A stretch of DNA of 17,204 nucleotides from JOPF133 sp052144935. Lineage in GTDB: Bacteria > Acidobacteriota > Terriglobia > Bryobacterales > Bryobacteraceae. This document shows, one piece after another, positions 1 to 6,663 of the stretch. The stretch spans positions 1 through 17,204 of the forward strand of contig JBKQPR010000240.1 in NCBI GenBank assembly GCA_052144935.1. The letters are read 5' to 3'. The notes beneath the pieces were generated by a model, which was given only the letters and a program-made list of their open reading frames with translations, ran no database searches and was not told the origin of the DNA. A program made the position numbers and the translations under genes. Position 1 is the stretch's first letter. Each line of letters begins with the position of its first letter.

Positions 1-56
1 ACATGCAGAACCCGCTGGAACATGGTGAGGTCGAGCGAAACAGGGGAGGTCATAAC

Positions 57-84
57 TAAAACATAAACCATGAATTATGTTTTA
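57..84. repeat. AT-rich 10-bp inverted repeat
   Basis: Two perfect 10-bp arms, TAAAACATAA (57-66) and TTATGTTTTA (75-84), flank an 8-base loop. The stretch is markedly AT-rich against the GC-rich surroundings. It could be an operator, a weak hairpin terminator for a gene left of the window, or chance. No gene in the window starts next to it. The rest of positions 1-239 holds no credible gene; the short plus-strand reading frame starting at 70 lies partly over the 3' end of the permease gene and has no protein-like character. Confidence 0.4.
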
Positions 85-239
85 TTTAAGGCCCACCCAA
101 AAACTAAATGGCATTGGGCTGAAAGCCTGCGCCACGTCTGCCACTCAGTCAAATGCAAAGTCATTCTTGCGCGGTTCCTAAGTAGGCGGCCGCACGCAGA
201 AGCCGCCTGGCGTTTGGCCTCGGCCGGCTTCCGCGCCGC

Positions 240-2897
240 TTACTCGGCCCGCAGTGCCGTCACCGGATCGAGGCGCGCCGCCCGCCGCGCGGGAACGTAA
301 CAGGCTGCACCCGAGGCCGCCAGCAGCAGGCACACCACCCCACCGAGCGCCCACGGATCGAGCGCATCCACACCGAACAGCAGGCCGCGCACCAGCGCCG
401 CTCCGGCGCGCGCCGCCACCAGGCCCACCCCGAGCCCCAGCAACACCGGCCGCATGCCCTGTCCGAGCACTCCGCGGATCACCTCGCCTTGCCCCGCCCC
501 CAGAGCTATGCGCAGCCCGATCTCTTGCGTCCGGCGCGTCACCGCGTAACTGGTCACGCCGTAGATCCCCACCACCGCCAGCGCCAGGGCCAGCGCTGCG
601 AACAGGACCACCAGCACCATCTGAAAGCGGCGCCGGGCCACGTAAAAGGAGACCATCTGCCGCATAGTTCTCATGGCGGGAATGGGCAGGTCTTTGTCGA
701 GCTTCCACACGGCGGCGCGGATCGCCGGCGCCAGCGCTTCGGGCTCCTGCGCCGTGCGAACCACCAGGGTCATGTTTTCGAAGGGTTCCTGCGCATAGGG
801 GCGATAGATTGTGGGCAGCGGTTCCTTCTCCAGTCCGTCCCCGCGTACATCCTTCACGATCCCCATGATCGAGACCGCCGCCATATCTGCGCCGCCGGGA
901 CGCACCCGGAGCCCCACCACATCCCGCGGCGCCCTTTCCGGCCAAAGCTTGGCCGCCAGCGATGCGCTAAGGAGCGCCGCGGGCGCCGGCTCGCCATCCG
1001 TGAAAAAGCGGCCAGCCAGCAGCGGGATCTGCATGGTGGCGAAATACCCGGGCGTCACCACGCGATACGAAGCTATCGGCCGGTCTAACAGCTTCCTGGT
1101 ATCCGATTCGAGATAAATCATGCGCGTGTTGTAATCGCCGGTCAACGGCAGGGCATTGACGGCGCCCGCCGAAGCGACCGCGGGCAACGCCCGGACATCC
1201 TCCACCAACTGGCGCATAAACAACGCCACCGGCCGCGATCCACCGAAATGTTTTTCGGGAAGATCCAGGTCCGCGGCGATCACGCGCTCCGCGTTGAAGC
1301 CCTTATCCACATTCATCACTCGCACGAAACTGTGGAGCAGCAGTCCGGCAACCGCCAAAAGGCCGGTCGAGAGCGCTACTTCCACGGCGACCAAGGTGCG
1401 GCGCAGCCGGCCGGAGCGCCGGCCGGAGGTGGCGGCTCGCGAACCCTCCTTGAGATTCTCGTGCAGATCCCTCCGAGCGGTCTGCCACGCGGGAATCAAG
1501 CCAAACGCCAGGCCGGTCGCTAACGAGGCCAGCGCGGCGAACCACAGGACGGCAGCATTCAGTCCGGCCCCGCGCACGCCCATAAGATCTCCGGGCGCCA
1601 TCGCAATTAGAAGGCGCGTTCCCACCTGGGCGATCGCCACACCCGCCGCGCCGCCGGCGAGCGCAATGGTGACGCATTCGGTGAGCAGTTGCCGCACCAG
1701 GCGCCCGCGCGGAGCCCCCAGCGCCGCGCGGGTGGCGAATTCGCGGCTGCGGCTGCCCAGCCGCGCCAGCAACAGGTTCGCCAGGTTGACGCAAGCAATC
1801 AGCAATAGGAGTCCCACCGCGCCGGACAACGCCAGCAGGCCCTGCCGCACATCGCCCGAGTAGATCGTTTTCAGCGGCGTAAGGCGCGCACCCAGGGAGA
1901 CGTGCGCATCCGCCGGAAAGCTCTTCGAAATGGCCGCGCAGATGGCGTCCAGCTCCTGCTGCGCTTCCGCCATGGTAGCGCCGGGAACCAGACGGGCCAT
2001 CACACCGTAATTCCAACTCTCCTCCTCCTTCGTCTCTCCGTCGGAAAAGGCAATCGGTTTCCAGATGTCGTCGCGCATCGGCAAGGGCGCCAGCGGGTGG
2101 AGTTGCTTGCCGGCCGGAAACAGGAAGCCCGCGGGCATAATCCCGACTACTTCGTACTTGTCGCCATCCAATATAAGGGTGCGGCCCACCGTAGCGGGGT
2201 CGCCGCCGAAGCGCCGCATCCAGAAATCGTGGCTGAGGATCACCACGCGATCGCGGCCGGGGTGGTCTTCCTCAGGCAGAAACGCGCGGCCGCGCTCGGG
2301 CATGACACCGAGCAATGAAAAGAGATTGGAGGAAACCCGGGCGCCGAAGATCCGCTCAGGCTCGCCACTGCCGGTCATATTGAAACCGGCGGGGCCGATG
2401 GCCGCCACCTGGGCCAGCTTCTTGCTGTCGCGGCGGAACTCGACGAAATCCCTGGCGGTCACGGGCAGGCTGGGGAAGCGTTCGCGCATCTCCGGAATGT
2501 AGCTGGAGATGGCCACCAACTCCGCCGGCCGCGCATAGGGCAGCGGCTTCAGCAGCACCGCATAGACCACGCTGAAGATGGCCGTATTGGCGCCGATGCC
2601 GAGCGCCAGAGTGGCGATGGCGGCGAAGGCGAAGCCGGGGCTGCGGCCCAGCGTGCGCAGCGCGTAGCGCAGGTCCGCCAGCCCGCTCTCGATCCACATG
2701 GTGCCGCGGGCGTCGCGGCAGTCTTCCTCCAATTGCGCGAAGCCGCCGAATTCCAGCCGCGCCGTGCGCCGGGCGGCCCCTTCCGTCATGCCGGCGCGCA
2801 CGCGGTCCGCCACCAGGCGGTCGAAGTGATAGCGCAGCTCGGCCGACAGGCGGTCTTCCATGCGGCGGCGATGGATCAGCCTTTGCCACCAGTTCAT
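240..2897 (-). CDS. ADOP-family ABC permease (MacB/FtsX double permease)
   Basis: Predicted inner-membrane protein of 885 residues of the type called acidobacterial duplicated orphan permease (ADOP). It has a short N-terminal helical region (about 1-70), a first helix with the typical LGIGANTAIFSVV stretch (about 89-112), a periplasmic MacB-like domain (about 115-345), an FtsX helix block (about 353-471), a second membrane/periplasmic half starting near 500, and a C-terminal FtsX block (about 758-885) ending in the family signature RRAARLDPVTALRAE. The reading frame is open for 52 codons further upstream, but ATG 2897 overlaps the padR stop as ATGA and begins with the family-like MNWWQRL, so I chose it. 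No ABC ATPase gene is next to it, which is normal for these 'orphan' permeases. Substrate is unknown; MacB relatives export peptides, lipids or antibiotics. Expression is probably set by the coupled PadR protein. Confidence 0.93.
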   Translation of the reverse strand: MNWWQRLIHRRRMEDRLSAELRYHFDRLVADRVRAGMTEGAARRTARLEFGGFAQLEEDCRDARGTMWIESGLADLRYALRTLGRSPGFAFAAIATLALGIGANTAIFSVVYAVLLKPLPYARPAELVAISSYIPEMRERFPSLPVTARDFVEFRRDSKKLAQVAAIGPAGFNMTGSGEPERIFGARVSSNLFSLLGVMPERGRAFLPEEDHPGRDRVVILSHDFWMRRFGGDPATVGRTLILDGDKYEVVGIMPAGFLFPAGKQLHPLAPLPMRDDIWKPIAFSDGETKEEESWNYGVMARLVPGATMAEAQQELDAICAAISKSFPADAHVSLGARLTPLKTIYSGDVRQGLLALSGAVGLLLLIACVNLANLLLARLGSRSREFATRAALGAPRGRLVRQLLTECVTIALAGGAAGVAIAQVGTRLLIAMAPGDLMGVRGAGLNAAVLWFAALASLATGLAFGLIPAWQTARRDLHENLKEGSRAATSGRRSGRLRRTLVAVEVALSTGLLAVAGLLLHSFVRVMNVDKGFNAERVIAADLDLPEKHFGGSRPVALFMRQLVEDVRALPAVASAGAVNALPLTGDYNTRMIYLESDTRKLLDRPIASYRVVTPGYFATMQIPLLAGRFFTDGEPAPAALLSASLAAKLWPERAPRDVVGLRVRPGGADMAAVSIMGIVKDVRGDGLEKEPLPTIYRPYAQEPFENMTLVVRTAQEPEALAPAIRAAVWKLDKDLPIPAMRTMRQMVSFYVARRRFQMVLVVLFAALALALAVVGIYGVTSYAVTRRTQEIGLRIALGAGQGEVIRGVLGQGMRPVLLGLGVGLVAARAGAALVRGLLFGVDALDPWALGGVVCLLLAASGAACYVPARRAARLDPVTALRAE

Positions 2898-3250
2898 TGT
2901 GCGCCTCCCTCGACAGCCCCTCCGGCAGAGAGGATCAGCCCGATGGCCTCGGCCAAGCGCGCCCAGTTGGCGGTTTCGGCCTGAAGCTGGGCCCGCCCGG
3001 TGGCCGTCAGGCAGTAGAACTTGGCCTCGCGGCCGGTTTCCGATTCCTTCCATTCGGCGGTCAGGTAGCCGCGGTTTTCGAGGCGATGCAGGGCGGGGTA
3101 GAGCGACCCCTGCTGCACCTGCAAAACGTCGCGCGAGATCTGCTGGATCCGCTGCGCGACGGCATATCCATGGATCGGCCCCAGGGAGGCCACCCGCAGG
3201 ATCAGCATGTCGAGGGTGCCCTGCGGGAGATCGGACTTAGCGGGATTCAT
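2894..3250 (-). CDS. PadR family transcriptional regulator
   Basis: A 118-residue winged-helix DNA-binding protein. Residues about 8-85 form the PadR domain, with LPQGTLDMLILRVASLGPIHGYAVAQRI at the start, the recognition-helix region QQGSLYPALHRLENRGYL, and the wing GREAKFYCLTATGRAQL. PadR proteins usually repress their own operon until a ligand or stress relieves them. The stop codon overlaps the permease start (ATGA), so the two genes are translationally coupled, a standard PadR-ADOP pair. ATG 3250 is preceded by GAGG about 9 bases upstream and lies just downstream of a clear promoter. Confidence 0.93.
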   Translation of the reverse strand: MNPAKSDLPQGTLDMLILRVASLGPIHGYAVAQRIQQISRDVLQVQQGSLYPALHRLENRGYLTAEWKESETGREAKFYCLTATGRAQLQAETANWARLAEAIGLILSAGGAVEGGAQ

Positions 3251-3300
3251 TGAGGATACCTCACACTTCTACATATACACCTGGATGGGTAGAAGATCAA
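3251..3300 (-). promoter_or_regulatory. padR-permease promoter and possible PadR operator
   Basis: Read on the minus strand, TTGATC (3300-3295), a 17-base spacer and TATATG (3277-3272) make a sigma-70-like promoter. The expected transcript start is near 3265, giving a leader of about 15 bases that carries GAGG as ribosome site. Inside the leader, TGAGG-ATA-CCTCA (3251-3263) is a short inverted repeat. The -10 region GTGTATATGTAG resembles the ATGT/ACAT half-sites known from PadR operators. Autoregulation is inferred. Confidence 0.6.
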
Positions 3301-3971
3301 GGTGTTGGCGGGTGGGGGCCGGCACGGGTTCGTCTCGCGGTGCATAAGTGCTTTGAGATGTGGAGACTGCGGCGAAAAATGGGTCCGTTTGGTATTTTGT
3401 GCGGACGCGCGAAACGGGGAGAGGGGCAGCAGGCGGCATGGACGTATCCTTCCACTTCGAGTAATAGCATGGGGATACCGAGAGGCCGCTGCTCGGGAGC
3501 GGTAAGCCCCAGGAGGGAAACGAGTTGCAGGCGGGCGAACTTTGTCACCCGCCACCAGGCGCAGGCCCGAAGTGCCGCCAGTGGATCGTCCGGAAGTCAC
3601 CTGGACAGGCGAATGGCCCGTCCCACCGGCGTTGGGGATTCCGGCGAAGCTGAACGCCTGTTCCGAGAGGAAGCCGAACGGCATTCCGGGATGATCCCGA
3701 ACACCATCGGAGCGTAGCGACGCTGGCTTGTCGATTGTGCTGGAAAGTGTTCGGCTTCGTCAAGTGAAACTTGCCCGGAGCCCAGCGGAGGCAGAGCCGC
3801 CGCTAGCGGAGAAAGAGGTGCGGGGAAAGGGGCGGCAGCCCTTGTCCCCGCCTCAACGCTGAAGCGGCCGGAGCGCGCAGCGCTCTGAATCGCAGCCGCC
3901 AAAAACGCACCAGACTGTGCATCCCCGCACGCCGGCTGAAACCGGGGCCCGGCCCCCTTGCTTTATATACC
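3301..3971. other. Long intergenic region without a credible gene
   Basis: About 670 bases between the divergent padR and arsR genes. Several reading frames over 60 codons exist on both strands, but all are rich in Arg, Pro, Ser and Gly, overlap one another and match no family I recognise, so I read them as chance frames in GC-rich DNA. Small inverted repeats are present, for example GAGCGC-GCA-GCGCTC at 3871-3885 and GGGAT-G-ATCCC near 3688-3698. The stretch may be decayed sequence or a dispersed non-coding repeat. Confidence 0.5.
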
Positions 3972-4001
3972 TTGACACGCATATGCTCTGTGGAGTATAC
4001 C
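3972..4001 (+). promoter_or_regulatory. arsR promoter with central palindrome
   Basis: TTGACA (3972-3977), an 18-base spacer and TATACC (3996-4001) form a sigma-70-like promoter. Between the boxes lies the perfect palindrome GCATATGC (3979-3986), a good position for a repressor operator and hence a candidate binding site for the ArsR protein encoded just downstream. If this promoter is real, transcription starts near 4007-4008, so the in-frame TTG at 3972 and GTG at 3990 cannot be the start codon. Confidence 0.55.
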
Positions 4002-4007
4002 AAGAGA

Positions 4008-4349
4008 GTGGAATCTGTGTTCGAAATCATTGCGGAGCCGAACCGCCGCGCGATCTTGAGCCTCCTGGTCTCGTCACAACAGTCGGTCGGAGAGATCGAG
4101 CGTCAGCTTCGTATGCCGCAGCCGACCGTGTCAAAGCACCTGCGCGTGCTGCGCGAGGCCGGTTTCGTGGAATCCTCGGTGGACGCACAGCGCCGTCTCT
4201 ATCGACTGAAACCTGAACCACTTCAGGAGGTGGATGCCTGGCTGGCTCCGTTCCGCCGGTTCTGGTCCGCTCACGTAGATGCTCTCGAACGCCACCTCGA
4301 CCGCATGGATCAATCCACACAGACGAAAAGGAAGACAAGGAGAAGATAG
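4008..4349 (+). CDS. ArsR family transcriptional regulator (SRPBCC-associated type)
   Basis: A winged-helix repressor of about 113 residues. The helix-turn-helix runs from about 26 to 55 (SVGEIERQL, then MPQPTVSKHLRVLREAGFV) and is followed by the wing DAQRRLYRLKPEPL. A C-terminal helix FRRFWSAHVDALERHLDRM and a basic tail follow. No metal-binding Cys motif is seen, so this is the SdpR-like group commonly found before AHSA1/SRPBCC genes rather than an arsenic sensor. The start is uncertain. No ATG lies near the N-terminus; GTG 4008 fits a leaderless transcript from the promoter ending at 4001, GTG 4017 and GTG 3990 are alternatives, and the open frame reaches TTG 3972. The stop TAG directly abuts the next ATG, and the arsR tail carries that gene's Shine-Dalgarno site AAGGAG (4337-4342). 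Confidence 0.9.
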   Translation: MESVFEIIAEPNRRAILSLLVSSQQSVGEIERQLRMPQPTVSKHLRVLREAGFVESSVDAQRRLYRLKPEPLQEVDAWLAPFRRFWSAHVDALERHLDRMDQSTQTKRKTRRR

Positions 4350-4676
4350 ATGAACGATCGCGAGCAGTACGCGCCGCGTCCGGCCCGCGGGGCGCAGGTA
4401 CGCAAGGACGGAGAGAACTGGACGCTCATTCTCGTCAGAGAACTGCGCCACCCGCCGGAAAAAGTCTGGCAGGCGCTAACCGGCCCGGCGCATCTGCGCG
4501 AATGGGCGCCCTTCGAGGCCGATGGGAGCCTGGGTACGGTTGGAACGGTGAAGCTAACCACGGTGGGAGCGCCCGCGACGCACGCCCTCCTGGACCGCCT
4601 GGAGGACCACCTCGATGGGTGCGCGCCGGCGGACATGTTTAAGCGGTTCGCCGGCGTGCGGAGTCTCTATGGCTGA
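4350..4676 (+). CDS. Chimeric, shortened SRPBCC (AHSA1-like) protein
   Basis: A 108-residue protein whose first 75 residues or so match the intact SRPBCC protein at 5841-6395 closely, with the shared start of the fold: REQY, WTLILVRELRH, PEKVWQAL, PAHLREWAPF and ADGSLGTVG. After VGAP (about position 4575) the match ends. The last 32 residues (THALLDRLEDHL, then ADMFKRFAGVRSLYG) resemble the C-terminal helix of a different SRPBCC protein. About 85 residues of the beta-sheet core and substrate cavity are therefore missing. I infer recombination between two SRPBCC genes that left a short hybrid, probably without ligand-binding ability. AAGGAG sits 7 bases before ATG 4350, and the stop overlaps the next start by 8 bases, so the hybrid may still serve to couple translation. 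Confidence 0.75.
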   Translation: MNDREQYAPRPARGAQVRKDGENWTLILVRELRHPPEKVWQALTGPAHLREWAPFEADGSLGTVGTVKLTTVGAPATHALLDRLEDHLDGCAPADMFKRFAGVRSLYG

Positions 4677-5097
4677 GAAGACGGCGGCCAAGAAGGCGAC
4701 GAAGACCGCGAACCCGGCTGCGAAGAAGGCCGCCGCGCGCCCCGGCCCGCGCGCCGGCAAGGCCGACGGCGAGGCCGCGGTGCTGGCTAAGATCGCCGCC
4801 ATGCCGGCGCCCTACCGCGCCATGGGCGAGCGCCTCCACGCGCTCATCTTGCGCATCGCGCCGGCGCTCCAGCCGGCCGCGTGGTATGGCATGCCGGGGT
4901 ACGCGAAGGACGGCAAGACCGTCTGCTTCTTCCGCGCGGACAAGAAATACATGACGTTCGGCTTCACCCAGGAGGCGAACCTCACCCGCGAGGAGGGCGC
5001 GCCGCACCAGCTCATTGAATCCGCGTGGTACTTCACCGCGCTGGACGACGCGACCGAGGCCAAGCTCTCCGCCATCGTGCGCAAGGGCGCGAGCTGA
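4669..5097 (+). CDS. DUF1801 domain protein with Lys/Ala-rich N-terminus
   Basis: A 142-residue protein. Residues 1-31 are a Lys/Ala/Pro-rich basic tail (AEKTAAKKATK, PAAKKAAARPG), probably disordered and possibly nucleic-acid binding. Residues about 35-140 form a DUF1801 (YdhG-like, YjbR/CyaY-like fold) domain, with MPAPYRAMGERLHALILRIAP, AAWYGMPGYAKDGKTVCFF, KKYMTFGFT and the C-terminal ALDDATEAKLSAIVRKG. The biochemical role of this family is unknown. ATG 4669 has GGAG 5 bases upstream and overlaps the stop of the hybrid SRPBCC gene. A longer frame to 4615 exists but has no ribosome site. The gene looks more GC-rich than its neighbours and probably came in with the SRPBCC tail it is joined to. 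Confidence 0.88.
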   Translation: MAEKTAAKKATKTANPAAKKAAARPGPRAGKADGEAAVLAKIAAMPAPYRAMGERLHALILRIAPALQPAAWYGMPGYAKDGKTVCFFRADKKYMTFGFTQEANLTREEGAPHQLIESAWYFTALDDATEAKLSAIVRKGAS

Positions 5098-5143
5098 GGG
5101 CTCGCCGTCTGCGCGCCGGCGAGCCGGTCCCCGAGATCGTGCC

Positions 5144-5281
5144 CGGTGGACGCACAGCGCCGGCCCTACCGGCTGAAGCCAGAACCACTTCGGGAGGTTG
5201 ATGGGTGGCTGGCTCCGTTCCGCGCCACCTCGACCGCATATGGATCAATTAACACAGACGAAAAGAAGACAAGGAGAAGAC
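5144..5281 (+). pseudogene. Partial copy of the arsR 3' end (copy 2)
   Basis: The stretch matches positions 4177 to about 4348 of arsR. Translation begins VDAQRRPYRLKPEPLREVDGWLAPFR, nearly the same as the intact protein. Over the first 77 bases I count about 10 differences, several of them silent, which suggests it once was a working paralogue. Then about 34 bases are missing (CGCC occurs at both edges of the deleted stretch) and the frame shifts. The match resumes with CGCCACCTCGACCGCAT and runs to the AAGGAGAAGA of the old ribosome site. There is no start and no HTH, so it is a remnant. It lies just before the VOC gene. Confidence 0.85.
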
Positions 5282-5321
5282 GACGCGGACCAAGCCGCGA
5301 ACGTGACAAAGGAGAAACGAA

Positions 5322-5714
5322 ATGAAAATCAAATTGACCAACGTATTCGTGGACGACCAGGACAAGGCCCTGCGCTTCTATACGGAGGTACTGGGCTTTG
5401 TCAAAAAGACCGATTTCAGTCAGGGCCCATTTCGCTGGCTGACGGTGGCCTCGCCCGAGGAGCCGGACGGCACTCAACTGCAGTTGGCGCTGAACGACAA
5501 CCCCGCGGCCAAAGCCTATCAGCAGGCGATCTTTCAACAGGGCCAGCCCGCGGCCATGTTTTTCACCGACGACGTCAAGGGCGACTACGAGCGGATCAAG
5601 GCCCGCGGCGCCCAGTTCACGATGCCGCCCACCGACGTGACCGGCTCGACCATTGCGAGGCTGAACGACACCTGCGGCAACCTCATTCAGCTCACCCAAC
5701 TGGCACGCTATTAA
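5322..5714 (+). CDS. VOC family protein (glyoxalase/bleomycin-resistance fold)
   Basis: A 130-residue protein with the paired beta-alpha-beta-beta-beta modules of the vicinal oxygen chelate superfamily. Module one spans about residues 3-57 (NVFVDDQDKALRFYTEVLGFV, FRWLTVASPEEPDGTQLQL) and module two about 76-127 (AMFFTDDVKGDYERIKARG, ending DTCGNLIQLTQL). The usual His/Glu metal ligands are not evident: the first-strand position is Asn7 and the Glu expected before the last strand is Gln123 (GNLIQL). Members act in isomerisation, dioxygenation or drug binding; the substrate here cannot be told. AAAGGAG lies 7 bases before ATG 5322. The remnant of an arsR tail lies directly upstream. Confidence 0.92.
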   Translation: MKIKLTNVFVDDQDKALRFYTEVLGFVKKTDFSQGPFRWLTVASPEEPDGTQLQLALNDNPAAKAYQQAIFQQGQPAAMFFTDDVKGDYERIKARGAQFTMPPTDVTGSTIARLNDTCGNLIQLTQLARY

Positions 5715-5740
5715 ATGCGGCCGTTCCCCACGATGGTGCA

Positions 5741-5840
5741 GCTCCGCCGGTTCTGGTCCGCTCACGTGGATGCTCTCGAACGCCACCTCAACCGCATGGA
5801 TCGATCCACGCCGACGAAAAGGAAGCCAAGGAGAAGATAG
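5741..5840 (+). pseudogene. Partial copy of the arsR 3' end (copy 3)
   Basis: One hundred bases match arsR positions 4250-4349 with 7 differences by my hand count. In frame it reads FWSAHVDALERHLNRMD plus the basic tail, ending with the same TAG directly abutting the ATG of the following SRPBCC gene. The 5' two thirds of the regulator, including the HTH, are gone. The copied piece still carries the Shine-Dalgarno site AAGGAG that serves the next gene, which may explain why it was kept. Confidence 0.88.
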
Positions 5841-6395
5841 ATGACCGATCGCGAACAGTACACACCCGGTCCGGCCAGCGGAGCGCAGGTGCGGAAGGAC
5901 GGAGCGAAGTGGACGCTCATTCTCGTCAGAGAACTGCGCCACTCGCCGGAAAAAGTCTGGCAGGCGCTAACCGACCCGGCGCACCTGCGCGAGTGGGCGC
6001 CCTTCGTAGCCGATGGGAGCCTGGGTACGGTCGGAGCCACGGTGAATCTCACCTGGGTGGGAGCGCCCACGCCGATCGAAACAACCGTGACGCGAGCCGA
6101 CGCTCCCAGGTTGCTTGAGTACGGCGATATCCGGTGGGAACTCGAAGCCCTTGGCGGCGCCACGCGCCTGACGCTGTGGCACAGCATCGATCGCCGCTTC
6201 ATCTCGTGGGGCGCCGCGGGCTGGCACATCTGCTTCGATGTTCTGGATCGCCTTCTCAGCGGAACTCCCATCGGCCGCATGGTTGGTGGCGAGGCGGTGA
6301 AGTTCGGCGGCTGGCAGCGGCTGAACGCGGAGTACGCCAAGCAGTTCGGCGTTGAAACGCCCAACTGGCTGCCTCAGGCGGCTCAAAAGCCGTGA
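5841..6395 (+). CDS. SRPBCC domain protein (AHSA1-like), intact copy
   Basis: A 184-residue START/Bet v 1-like fold protein with an N-terminal extension (1-25), then WTLILVRELRHSPEKVWQAL, DPAHLREWAPF, the strands around VNLTWVG and IETTVTRADAPRLLEYGDIRWEL, the family stretch TRLTLWHSIDRRF, and a long C-terminal helix from about 140 (WHICFDVLDRLL, then FGGWQRLNAEYAKQFG). Such proteins bind small hydrophobic ligands in a deep cavity; no ligand is known for this group. AAGGAG lies within the arsR remnant, and the start ATG abuts the remnant's TAG, just as in the arsR/first SRPBCC junction. The first copy at 4350 is a shortened hybrid, so this is the only complete one in the cluster. Confidence 0.92.
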   Translation: MTDREQYTPGPASGAQVRKDGAKWTLILVRELRHSPEKVWQALTDPAHLREWAPFVADGSLGTVGATVNLTWVGAPTPIETTVTRADAPRLLEYGDIRWELEALGGATRLTLWHSIDRRFISWGAAGWHICFDVLDRLLSGTPIGRMVGGEAVKFGGWQRLNAEYAKQFGVETPNWLPQAAQKP

Positions 6396-6444
6396 ATCGA
6401 GGGGATCGCAAAACAATGCACCGTGCAGTCGAGAGGAGGTCCCA

Positions 6445-6663
6445 GTGAACTGGAACAAATGGGTTCGGCAGACCCACCGCTGGGTGTCCATTGCCTTTAC
6501 GGTGGGCGTCATCGTCAACTTCGTCGCCGTGGTACAGAAGAAGTATACCTTCTGGGTGGGCCTCTTGGCGCTGCTCCCGCTCGCCTTGCTCCTGCTCACC
6601 GGTCTGTACTTGTTCGTGCTGCCGTATGCCGGCAAGTGGGGCAGCGCGCGACGCACCGGCTGA
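6445..6663 (+). CDS. Small two-helix membrane protein
   Basis: A 72-residue protein starting at GTG 6445, preceded by GAGAGGAGGT at 6431-6440. It reads NWNKWVRQTHRWVSIAFTVGV, with a first membrane helix about 13-31, a short KKYTFW loop, a second helix about 38-65 (LLALLPLALLLLTGLYLFVLPY) and a basic C-terminus. The KWVRQTHRWVSIAF opening resembles the start of PepSY-type or small inner-membrane proteins. It follows the SRPBCC gene by 49 bases in the same direction and probably belongs to the ArsR-controlled unit. Function unknown. A longer frame from 6352 overlaps the SRPBCC gene and is not credible. Confidence 0.8.
   Translation: MNWNKWVRQTHRWVSIAFTVGVIVNFVAVVQKKYTFWVGLLALLPLALLLLTGLYLFVLPYAGKWGSARRTG

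Noticed and set aside
70..300. 76-codon plus-strand frame over the AT-rich start of the window
   Set aside because: Composition is not protein-like, there is no ribosome site, and it runs into the end of the permease gene on the other strand.
3247..3717. Overlapping frames of 145-155 codons on both strands
   Set aside because: Both strands are open over the same bases, the translations are Arg/Ser/Pro-rich without domains, and no ribosome site was found. The minus-strand frame also overlaps the padR promoter.
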